Shown here piece after piece: positions 40,832-48,110 of a stretch of DNA of 64,000 nucleotides. Origin of the DNA: JAXMHQ01 sp046346665 (GTDB lineage Bacteria; Verrucomicrobiota; Verrucomicrobiia; Limisphaerales; JAXMHQ01); contig JAXMHQ010000013.1 of assembly GCA_046346665.1 (NCBI GenBank), forward strand, positions 51,607-115,606. Reading direction: 5' to 3'. The notes below the pieces were generated by a model, which was not told the origin of the DNA, made no database searches, and worked only from the letters and a program-made list of their open reading frames with translations. Position numbers and translations under genes: made by a program. Position 1 is the first letter of the stretch. The number at the start of each line of letters is the position of its first letter.

Positions 40832-41728
40832 TCAGATTCCCCGCTTCCGCGCCACCCAGCCCGACAGCGCGCCCCAGGCCGCTCCCAACACCAGCCCCGC
40901 CCCGTGCGCCGCGTTGGCAATCGGCCCCACGCTTCCCGACCAACAAATCACGAACCAGATCAACATCAGGATGACGTTGAACCGGCTGATGTAGAATCCG
41001 GCGCGGGGATCGATCCGGCCGCGGACCCAGACGAATCCGAACAGGCCGTAAACGACGCCGGACATGCCGCCGAAGGCGGGGCCGGCGACGATGTATTGGG
41101 CGAGGTCCGATCCGAGGGCGAGGGCGGCGGTCAGCACGAGGAAATAGGCCCGGCCGCGGCGCGCCTCGATCATGCTGCCCAGTTCGAAGAGCCACATCAT
41201 ATTTCCCAGCAGGTGGGCGGGGCTGAAGTGAATCAGGACAGGCGAGAAGAGGCGCCAGATTTCGCCGGACCGGACTTCCGGCAGAAAGCCGCCGGTGGCG
41301 GACTCGGGATCGCTGATGAACAGGGGGCGGAGCACGTCGGTGTTGCTTCCGAATTTCGAGTAGATGGCCACGAGGCCGCAGGCCACGATGAGGAGGTAGG
41401 TCCAGGCACCGGCGCTGTAGGCGCGGCTGCCGGGGAAGACCTGGTTGCGCGTGAAAAAGCGGCGGCGATATTCCTCCAGCTCGCGGGCCTCGCGTTCGCG
41501 AACTTCAGCCGCGGCGGCCATGGCGGCGGCAAATTCAGGATGCGATGGCTGGGCGCGGAATTTTTCGAGCAGCCCCGCAGCCTCCTCCAGTTGATCCTCG
41601 CGCATCACCCAGATCATCCAGGTGCCGTTCTCGTCCGGCTCGGTTTGATTCCCGATGCCCCGCGAGAGCAGGTAGTCGCTGAATTGCCGGGCCTGGGGTT
41701 CGGCCGGAAGATTGCCGATGGATCGCAT
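40832..41728 (-). CDS. Rhomboid-family intramembrane serine protease
   Basis: The 298-residue protein has an N-terminal cytoplasmic domain (about 1-90, IGNLPAEPQARQFSDYLLSRGI...EEAAGLLEKF) like that of GlpG. It is followed by about six membrane helices. The catalytic Ser lies in FGGMSGVVYGLFGF (GxSG) and the His in ANAAHGAGLVLGAAWG; ALGNMMWLFELG-type HLLGNMMWLFELGSMIE carries the conserved H and N. Rhomboids cut transmembrane segments of single-pass substrates. Ends 14 bases before the manA stop on the same strand, so may be co-transcribed with manA and accA. Confidence 0.93.
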   Translation of the reverse strand: MRSIGNLPAEPQARQFSDYLLSRGIGNQTEPDENGTWMIWVMREDQLEEAAGLLEKFRAQPSHPEFAAAMAAAAEVREREARELEEYRRRFFTRNQVFPGSRAYSAGAWTYLLIVACGLVAIYSKFGSNTDVLRPLFISDPESATGGFLPEVRSGEIWRLFSPVLIHFSPAHLLGNMMWLFELGSMIEARRGRAYFLVLTAALALGSDLAQYIVAGPAFGGMSGVVYGLFGFVWVRGRIDPRAGFYISRFNVILMLIWFVICWSGSVGPIANAAHGAGLVLGAAWGALSGWVARKRGI

Positions 41729-41741
41729 GATCCGGCCGGGG

Positions 41742-42734
41742 TCAGTGCCCCGCCTCCACGAGCAGAAAACTCGAATCGATCTGGTTGTGGATTTCGGCCG
41801 ACTCGAGCGCGGCGGGCAGCAGGCAGAACTGGCCGGGCATTAATTCCACCGTCGCGCCTCCGCCGGTCACGCGGACCGAATGATTGAGCACCCCGACGAC
41901 GCGCAGCCGCGGCTGGCGAAACACGATGGACTCGGCGGCGAGTGCGCGGAAATGATCCACCTTGAACAAGGCATGGCGCACCAGCGGCCGGATCTTGAAA
42001 CGGCCGGCGGTTCCGGATTCGGCGTCGACCAGGCCGGGCGCGAAGTCGTTGAAATCGATGCTGGCCAGGGATTCGGCCACGTGCAGGTCGCGCGGCTTGC
42101 CGTCAAGCCCGACGCGGTTCCAGTCGAACACGCGGTAGGTGGTGTCGGAGTTCTGCTGGATTTCAAAAATGACGAGCCCGGCGCCGATGGCATGGACGCG
42201 GCCGCTGGGGAGGAACATGGCGTCGCCGGCTTTGACGGGCACGCGGTGGAAACAATCCGCGACCTGGCCCGACCGGATTTTTTGTTCGAACTCGGCGCGT
42301 GTGACGCCCGGGTTGAGGCCGACGTACAATTCCGCGTCCGGCTGGGCGTCGGCGATGTACCACATCTCCGTCTTGGGTTCGCCGCCGAGGGACGCCGCCT
42401 TGTCGGCGGGCGGGTGGACCTGGAGCGAAAGTTTCTCGCGCGCGTCGAGCAGTTTGACCAGCAGGGGAAATCGCTGCCCCGATGCCGGCGCGGCTTTGCC
42501 CAGCAGCGCCGCGCTGTGATTCTCCATCAGCCAGCGCAAATCCTTTCCCGCAAGCGGGCCGTTCGTGATCCGGCTGGCATCGCCCGGGCGATCGCTCACT
42601 TCCCAGGATTCGCCGATCGGCACCGCGGGCGGCAGGGCTTTTCGGTAAAGCCGCTCGAGACTGCGTCCGCCCCAGATTCGTTCCTTGAAAATGGGTTCGA
42701 AGGTGAGCGGGTACCAGGCGATGGAGGCACTCAT
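41742..42734 (-). CDS. manA: Mannose-6-phosphate isomerase, class I
   Basis: A 330-residue cytoplasmic enzyme that interconverts mannose 6-phosphate and fructose 6-phosphate. The cupin metal site is seen in LSLQVHPPADKAA (Gln and His), GEPKTEMWYI (Glu) and LPSGRVHAIGAGLVIFEIQQNSDTTYRVFDWNR (His; the QxNSDTTYRVxDW segment is the family signature). The length is that of the short bacterial form. Neighbours accA and rhomboid are on the same strand. The gene links mannose from hemicellulose, or GDP-mannose synthesis, to glycolysis. Confidence 0.95.
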   Translation of the reverse strand: MSASIAWYPLTFEPIFKERIWGGRSLERLYRKALPPAVPIGESWEVSDRPGDASRITNGPLAGKDLRWLMENHSAALLGKAAPASGQRFPLLVKLLDAREKLSLQVHPPADKAASLGGEPKTEMWYIADAQPDAELYVGLNPGVTRAEFEQKIRSGQVADCFHRVPVKAGDAMFLPSGRVHAIGAGLVIFEIQQNSDTTYRVFDWNRVGLDGKPRDLHVAESLASIDFNDFAPGLVDAESGTAGRFKIRPLVRHALFKVDHFRALAAESIVFRQPRLRVVGVLNHSVRVTGGGATVELMPGQFCLLPAALESAEIHNQIDSSFLLVEAGH

Positions 42735-42769
42735 GGCTGATTGGGATCCGATCAGGCCCGCGGTCGCGG

Positions 42770-43774
42770 TCAGGCGGTCGCGGCGGCGGCGGCGGTTTCG
42801 GCCGGGGTGGGCGTTTTTTCGAGATAATGTCCAAACGCCCGGAACTTGGCGTAACGCGCCTTGAGCCGTTCATCGACACTCATGGCGAGCAGTTCGTCGA
42901 GGTGTTTGGCCAGGTGTTTTTGCACGTTGGCAGCGGTCGCGTCGGTGTTGGTGTGCGCCCCGCCGATCGGCTCGGGAATAATTTCATCCACCAGCTTGAG
43001 TTCCAGCAGGTCTTTGGCGGTGATCTTGAGGGCTTCCGCCGCCTTGGCCGCCGCCGAACGGTCCTTCCACAAAATGGCCGCGCAACCTTCCGGGCTGATG
43101 ACGGAATAATAAGCGTTCTCGAGGATCAGGACGCGGTCGGCGACCCCGATGCCCAGCGCGCCGCCCGATCCGCCTTCGCCGATGACGGCGGCGATGATGG
43201 GGACCCGGAACAGCATCATTTCACGCAGGTTGACGGCGATCGCCTCCGCGATGTGGCGTTCCTCGGCCCCGATGCCGGGATAGGCCCCGGCGGTGTCGAT
43301 CAGGGTGATGATCGGCAGGCCGAATTTGTCCGCCAGCCGCATCAAGCGCAGCGCTTTCCGGTAGCCTTCCGGGTGTGCGGACCCGAAATTGCGCAGGATA
43401 TTCTCCTTGGTATCGCGGCCTTTCTGGGTGCCGAGAACCATGACTTTGCGGCCGGCAAGCGTCGCAAATCCACCCACCACCGCGCGGTCCTCGGCGAACA
43501 AACGGTCCCCGTGCAGTTCGGTGAACCCGGTAAAAGCTTTCGAAAGGTAATCCAGGGTAAACGGGCGCTTCGGATGCCGCGCCAACTGGACCCGCTGCCA
43601 GGCAGCCAGGTTGGAAAAAATCTGGCGCCGGGTGTCCTCGATCTTCTTCTCGATCTGCTGGATTTCCTCCTCGAAGCGGATGCCCAGGGAATGCGTCTCC
43701 GGATGCTTCCTCAGCTCCTCCAGCTTGTTCTGCATTTCAACGATCGGCTTTTCAAAGTCGAGTTGATGTTTCAT
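42770..43774 (-). CDS. accA: Acetyl-CoA carboxylase carboxyltransferase subunit alpha
   Basis: The start at ATG 43774 gives 334 residues: MKHQLDFEKPIVEMQNKLEELRKHPETHSLGIRFEEEIQQIEKK (helical N-terminal part), QRVQLARHPKRPFTLDYL, then a crotonase-fold domain with PEGYRKALRLMRLADKFGLPIITLIDTAGAYPGIGAEERHIAEAIAVNL and IAAVIGEGGSGGALGIGVADRVL. With AccD it moves the carboxyl group from biotin to acetyl-CoA, the first step of fatty-acid synthesis. accD is not in the window. A hairpin and a candidate structured RNA lie 60-220 bases upstream, so the gene might be under leader control. Confidence 0.95.
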   Translation of the reverse strand: MKHQLDFEKPIVEMQNKLEELRKHPETHSLGIRFEEEIQQIEKKIEDTRRQIFSNLAAWQRVQLARHPKRPFTLDYLSKAFTGFTELHGDRLFAEDRAVVGGFATLAGRKVMVLGTQKGRDTKENILRNFGSAHPEGYRKALRLMRLADKFGLPIITLIDTAGAYPGIGAEERHIAEAIAVNLREMMLFRVPIIAAVIGEGGSGGALGIGVADRVLILENAYYSVISPEGCAAILWKDRSAAAKAAEALKITAKDLLELKLVDEIIPEPIGGAHTNTDATAANVQKHLAKHLDELLAMSVDERLKARYAKFRAFGHYLEKTPTPAETAAAAATA

Positions 43775-43833
43775 CAGCTGCAAAGACTAAAGCCTCCCCC
43801 GGACACAGGCAATGTTGAATTCCGTACAACCAA

Positions 43834-43990
43834 AGAGCCGGACCTAAGTCCGGCTCTCAGTGGTGACGAGGTTTATACGCCTTCACCCAGGCGCTCAGAA
43901 GGGTAATGCGGCCAACTACTGGTCGCTGTCCGAACCGCATTACGAGCAAAACCTCTATACTAACCCTAAACGAACAGCGAAATCATCAAA
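43834..43990 (-). ncRNA. Candidate structured RNA or accA leader with its own promoter and terminator
   Basis: Read on the minus strand, a perfect TATAAT (43997-44002) would start a transcript near 43990. It could fold as a closing stem GAGGTTT/AAACCTC (43949-43955 with 43868-43874), a 9-bp arm GTAATGCGG/CCGCATTAC (43935-43943 with 43903-43911) and a small hairpin (43878-43893), giving a three-way junction. It ends in the perfect 10-bp hairpin AGAGCCGGAC-N4-GTCCGGCTCT (43834-43857) followed by TTTGGTTGT. No ORF fits. It is either a free RNA of about 155 nt or the leader of accA (start 60 bases further). No known RNA family is recognised; the -35 is weak. Confidence 0.4.
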
Positions 43991-44227
43991 TCAGTATTAT
44001 AGACGGAGGAACCTGCCGTTTCGTTCAAACGGCCCTCCAATCTGCCGCGCTTCCCTGACAAAGATCGATAACGAAACGCATAAAACCGGTCGCATGAAAA
44101 TAAGCCGGAGTCAAGCCTCCACCGGCTTGAAATACATAAACTACTAATAATCAGAGCAATAGGAAATTGCCTGCCCGGCTCCCCAGTTTGACAAAAACTG
44201 AACACTCAATACTCAACATCGAGCGTT
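43991..44227. other. AT-rich spacer between zwf and accA
   Basis: No gene is seen. Apart from the TATAAT at 43997-44002 (minus strand), the stretch holds the inverted repeat CAAGCCGGTGGAGGCTTG-like segment near 44112-44131 and the composition is clearly less GC-rich than the neighbouring genes. Confidence 0.4.
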
Positions 44228-44271
44228 GGGCCGCCAGGATTCCGCACCCCGCACTCCGCACTCCGCATTTA
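44228..44271. repeat. 'GGCCGCCAGGATTCC...CACTCCGCA' repeat, second copy
   Basis: GGCCGCCAGGATTCC followed by CACTCCGCA-like units matches the copy at 8462-8500. It ends two bases from the zwf stop codon (44274). Confidence 0.75.
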
Positions 44272-44273
44272 AT

Positions 44274-45830
44274 TCAGTTTCCCGGCTGCGGCTCGTGCCA
44301 CACGTGGCCGCCTTCGGTGAGCAAGTCGTCTGCGGCCATGGGACCCCACGTGCCCGCCAGGTAAAATTCACGGTTCGACAAAGGCTTGCCCTCCCAGCCC
44401 GCGCGAATTGAATCCACAAATTGCCATGCCGTCTCGACTTCATCGCGGCGGATGAACAAAGTCGCATCGCCGCTCATGGCTTCCAGCAGCAAACGTTCAT
44501 AAGCTTCCGGGGTGTAAGCCCCGAACTCGGCGTTGTAACTGAAATGCATCCGGACCGGACGCACCGCCAGGCTCGTCCCCGGCACCTTGCCGTTGAACCG
44601 CAGGTAAATCCCCTCGTTCGGCTGCAGGCGCAGCGCGATCGCATTTTGATCCAACCGCTCCCCGCATTGCGCCGCGAACAGCACGTGCGGCGTCCGGCGA
44701 AACTGGATCCGGACTTCGCTCGCGCTTTGCGGCAGATACTTGCCGGTCCGCAGGTAGAACGGCACGCCCGACCAGCGCCAGTTGTCGATGAACAGCTTGA
44801 GGGCCACGTAGGTTTCGACGTTGGAATCGGATTTCACCTTGGGTTCCTGGCGGTAACCCGGCACCGGCTGCCCGTCCACCACGCCGGCGAAATATTGCCC
44901 GCGCACCACCTGCCGGACGACATCGTCGTGCGACATCGGCCGGATGGACTTGAGCAGTTTGACTTTCTCGTCCCGGATGGCTTCGGCTTCGAGCGACACG
45001 GGCGGCTCCATCGCGACCAGCGCGAGCACCTGCAGCAGGTGGTTCTGCACCATGTCGCGCAGCGCGCCGGCCTCCTCGTAATAGCCGCCCCGCTGCCCCA
45101 CCCCCAGCTTCTCGCTGACGGTGATCTGGACGCAATCGATCGAGTCCCGGTTCCACAGCCGCTCAAAAATCGCGTTTGAAAACCGGAACATCATGATGTT
45201 CTGAACGGTTTCCTTGCCGAGATAATGATCGATCCGGAACACCTGTTGTTCCGTCGCGAAACGGGTCAATTCACTGTTCAACGCCCGCGCCGAGGCGAGG
45301 TCGTGTCCGAAGGGTTTTTCCACAACGATCCGCTGCCAGCCGGATCCGCCTTTCTGCAGCAGGTCGGCGCGGTGGATGAACTCAATGATTTCCCCGAACT
45401 GGCTGGGCATTGTCGCCAGGTAGAACAGCAGATTCTCGCGCAAGGCCGCCTCGCCAAACGAGGTCAACAGCGCTTCCAGTTTCTGATAGGCGGCCAGGTC
45501 GGTCAGGTCGCCCTGGCAGTAAAAAATGCACCGTGAAAATTCCCGCCAGACGGCTTCATCCACCGGCTTGGTGCGCGAAAACCGGTCCAGCGCCTCCTTC
45601 AACTCCTGCCGCCACGATTCATCCGTCTTTTCCCGCCGCGCCACGCCCACCACGCGGAAGGACGACGGCATCTGCTTTTCCTTGAACAGATGATACAGGG
45701 CGGGGATCAGCTTGCGCGCGGTCAGGTCGCCGCTGGCGCCGAAGATGACGATGGAACACGGCTCGGCCGGCTTCCGTGCCTCGTGAAGCTCGCAAGTAAT
45801 CTCATCCCCGGGATGAACAGGATCGGGCAT
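44274..45830 (-). CDS. zwf: Glucose-6-phosphate 1-dehydrogenase
   Basis: The 518-residue enzyme oxidises glucose 6-phosphate to the lactone, making NADPH for the pentose phosphate route. Seen are the coenzyme site SIVIFGASGDLTARKLIPALYHL (GASGDL), the catalytic RIDHYLGKETVQNIMMFRF segment (RIDHYLGKE, His and Lys), and VQITVSEKLGVGQRGGYYEEAGALRDMVQNHLLQVLALVAMEPP, all family signatures. The start (MPDPVHPGDEITCEL) gives a usual N-terminus. Length is normal. Its 3' end abuts a dispersed repeat. Confidence 0.96.
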   Translation of the reverse strand: MPDPVHPGDEITCELHEARKPAEPCSIVIFGASGDLTARKLIPALYHLFKEKQMPSSFRVVGVARREKTDESWRQELKEALDRFSRTKPVDEAVWREFSRCIFYCQGDLTDLAAYQKLEALLTSFGEAALRENLLFYLATMPSQFGEIIEFIHRADLLQKGGSGWQRIVVEKPFGHDLASARALNSELTRFATEQQVFRIDHYLGKETVQNIMMFRFSNAIFERLWNRDSIDCVQITVSEKLGVGQRGGYYEEAGALRDMVQNHLLQVLALVAMEPPVSLEAEAIRDEKVKLLKSIRPMSHDDVVRQVVRGQYFAGVVDGQPVPGYRQEPKVKSDSNVETYVALKLFIDNWRWSGVPFYLRTGKYLPQSASEVRIQFRRTPHVLFAAQCGERLDQNAIALRLQPNEGIYLRFNGKVPGTSLAVRPVRMHFSYNAEFGAYTPEAYERLLLEAMSGDATLFIRRDEVETAWQFVDSIRAGWEGKPLSNREFYLAGTWGPMAADDLLTEGGHVWHEPQPGN

Positions 45831-45996
45831 GGCCGCAACATGGCCGAGACCCGGCCCTATTTCAATGCCGTTGTGGTTGTGGGGGCGGGATCATAGGCTG
45901 GAATGAAGAAACCTTGACGCCGGGGTTTATTCCGCTAAGAGAGGTCCCAAGGGTTCCAGCGCAACCCGCAGCCAGGCGCAGCCCCGTTCGCTCGTT

Positions 45997-46608
45997 ATGA
46001 AAAGAATTCTTCTCCTCCTCACCCTCGCCAGCTTGTCTGTCTCGATCGTCGTCGCCGCGGACGAAGAAGGTTTCCGCCCGCTCTTCAACGGCAAGGACAC
46101 CGCCGGCTGGCACCTTCGCAATCCAAACGGGCACAACAGCTGGAAGGTGGAAAACGGCGTCCTCGAGAATATCGTCAACAAGGGCGAGCACGGAACGGAC
46201 CTGGTCACCGACCAGAAGTTCTGGAATTTTACCGTGCGGTTCGACTACCTGGTGCCGGACAATTCCAACAGCGGCTTTTACCTGCGCGGCCGGCATGAGC
46301 TGCAGATCCTCGGCGACTACGCCCGCGGCGCGACCTCCCCCGGCGGCAACGGCGCGATCTACAACTTCAGAGCCCCCGACAAGTTCGTCTCCCGGCCCGG
46401 TTCCGAATGGCAGACCGTCGAAGCCACCATGATCGGAAATAGAATCACGGTGATCCTGAACGGGGTGAAAATCCATGACGATGTCGAGTGCAACAAGGCC
46501 ACCGGCAGCGAGCTGGACAACCAGGTGGACCAGCCCGGCTCCATTTTTCTCCAGGGAGATCACGGAACGGTTTCGTTCCGCAACCTGCGCATCAAGGAAT
46601 TGAAATAA
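45997..46608 (+). CDS. Secreted DUF1080 (3-keto-disaccharide hydrolase-like) protein
   Basis: A 203-residue exported protein (signal MKRILLLLTLASLSVSIVVA). The rest is one DUF1080 jelly roll of LamG-like fold: EGFRPLFNGKDTAGWHLRNPNGHNSWKVENGVLENI, KFWNFTVRFDYLVPDNSNSGFYLRGRHELQILGDY, and SIFLQGDHGTVSFRNLRIKEL. Members hydrolyse 3-keto glycosides made by sugar 3-dehydrogenases, and the next gene is a Tat-exported Gfo/Idh/MocA oxidoreductase, a pairing seen repeatedly in this phylum. The two are 23 bases apart, so they probably form one oxidise-then-cleave unit for plant glycosides. Confidence 0.9.
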   Translation: MKRILLLLTLASLSVSIVVAADEEGFRPLFNGKDTAGWHLRNPNGHNSWKVENGVLENIVNKGEHGTDLVTDQKFWNFTVRFDYLVPDNSNSGFYLRGRHELQILGDYARGATSPGGNGAIYNFRAPDKFVSRPGSEWQTVEATMIGNRITVILNGVKIHDDVECNKATGSELDNQVDQPGSIFLQGDHGTVSFRNLRIKELK

Positions 46609-46631
46609 CCCACCAGCCTCCGCCTCAACCC

Positions 46632-48035
46632 ATGAAAAGGAAACCTTCGCAATTCAAAGCCTCCGCAAATCCATCCCCCGCAATCTCACGCAGGCGTTTC
46701 CTCGGCGGGACGGCCCTGGCCTCAACCGCATTCCTGGTGGTCCCGAGCCGCGTCCTGGGCCTCGACGGAAACACGCCGCCCAGCGGGAAACTCAACATCG
46801 CCGGAATCGGCGTGGGCGGACAGGGCGCTTACGACCTGACTCAATTGAGCGGCCAGAACATCGTCGCCTTGTGCGATGTCGATTCGGCCTACGCTGCCGG
46901 GACGATCAAGAAGTATCCGAACGCCAGAGTCTACACCGACTACCGGAAAATGCTGGAGCAGCAGAAGGACATTGATGCGGTCGTCGTCGCGACGCCGGAT
47001 CATCTGCACGCGTGCATCGCGATGGCTGCCATGAGACATGGCAAACACGTCTATTGCGAGAAGCCCCTGACGCACACGGTTTGGGAAGCGCACCAACTCG
47101 CACAGGCCGCCCGCGAATACAAGGTCGCCACCCAAATGGGAAACGCCGGCCAGGCCTCGGAAGACACCCGCCTCCTGTGCGAAATGATTTGGGACAACGC
47201 CATCGGCCCGGTGCGTGAGGTGCATGTCTGGACCGACCGGCCTTCCAACGGGTTGCTCAACGAATACTGGCCGCAGGGAGTGGAACGGCCGAAGGATTCG
47301 CCGCCGGTCCCGCCGACACTCGACTGGGATCTGTGGCTCGGTCCTGCGCCGTTCCGGCCGTATCATCCAGCCTACCTGCCGTTCAAATGGCGCGGCTGGT
47401 GGGATTTTGGAACCGGCGCGCTGGGTGACATCGGCTGCCACTACATGGATCCCGTGTTTCGCGCGTTGAAGCTCGGCCAGCCGCTCAGCGTGCAGGCCAG
47501 TTCCACGCGGGTGAACACGGAGACCTATCCCCTCGCCTCGATGGTCACTTACGAGTTTGCCGCCCGCGGAGAGATGCCGCCGTTGAAACTCTTCTGGTAT
47601 GACGGCGGATTGCGCCCGCCGCGGCCGGACGAGCTGGAGGAGGACGTGGAAATGGGCGCCAACGGGCATTTGTTCATCGGCGATAAGGGCAAGATTCTCT
47701 CCCTGCGCACCCAGAAAAGGCGCGGTTATGCGCTGATCCCGGAATCCCGGGCCGAGCAGTACGGCACTCCCCCTAAAAAACTCGCGCGCTCGATCGGCCA
47801 TTTTAATGAATGGATCGAGGCCTGCAAAGGCGGCGCTCCCGGCGGCTCAAACTTCAACTGGGCCGGGCCGCTCACGGAAGTCGTCCTGCTCGGAAATATC
47901 GCCCTTCGTCTGCAGTTGCGCGAAGAATTGACCACGAAAAAGCTGCTCTGGGACGGCACCGCGCAACGGTTCACCAATTCCGACGAAGCCAACAAATTCC
48001 TCCACCCCGAATACCGCCAGGGCTGGTCGCTGTGA
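46632..48035 (+). CDS. Tat-exported Gfo/Idh/MocA family oxidoreductase
   Basis: From the ATG at 46632 the protein is 467 residues with a twin-arginine signal (ISRRRFLGGTALASTAFLVV). The Rossmann domain has KLNIAGIGVGGQGAYDLTQLSGQNIVALCDVDSAYA, VVVATPDHLHACIAMAAMRHGKHVYCEKPLTHTVWEAHQL (EKP motif with catalytic Lys) and the C-terminal substrate domain RGWWDFGTGALGDIGCHYMDPVFRAL. The cofactor NAD(P) must be carried along, as is usual for Tat substrates. The adjacent DUF1080 gene suggests sugar 3-oxidation. The stop codon lies five bases before a strong hairpin shared with the convergent GH2 gene. Confidence 0.94.
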   Translation: MKRKPSQFKASANPSPAISRRRFLGGTALASTAFLVVPSRVLGLDGNTPPSGKLNIAGIGVGGQGAYDLTQLSGQNIVALCDVDSAYAAGTIKKYPNARVYTDYRKMLEQQKDIDAVVVATPDHLHACIAMAAMRHGKHVYCEKPLTHTVWEAHQLAQAAREYKVATQMGNAGQASEDTRLLCEMIWDNAIGPVREVHVWTDRPSNGLLNEYWPQGVERPKDSPPVPPTLDWDLWLGPAPFRPYHPAYLPFKWRGWWDFGTGALGDIGCHYMDPVFRALKLGQPLSVQASSTRVNTETYPLASMVTYEFAARGEMPPLKLFWYDGGLRPPRPDELEEDVEMGANGHLFIGDKGKILSLRTQKRRGYALIPESRAEQYGTPPKKLARSIGHFNEWIEACKGGAPGGSNFNWAGPLTEVVLLGNIALRLQLREELTTKKLLWDGTAQRFTNSDEANKFLHPEYRQGWSL

Positions 48036-48040
48036 ACAGC

Positions 48041-48110
48041 GGGAGGGACGAGCTACTGCGAGTCCCCATTCCCTGCCTTCAATCAGGGACTCGCATAGCT
48101 CGTCCCTCCC
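48041..48110. terminator. Long hairpin between convergent genes, containing a stop codon
   Basis: GGGAGGGACGAGCTA (48041-48055) and TAGCTCGTCCCTCCC (48096-48110) are perfect 15-base arms, extended by GCGAGTCCC/GGGACTCGC with a small bulge. The loop holds the TGA stop of the minus-strand GH2 gene (48079-48081). It can serve as a bidirectional terminator and shares the GGGAGGG/CCCTCCC ends of the element at 27805. Confidence 0.85.

Noticed and set aside
43834..43990. 6S RNA
   Set aside because: There is a stem, bubble and arm, but the closing stem spans only about 90 nt and the central bubble and -10-like features of 6S are not seen; kept as an unassigned candidate RNA.
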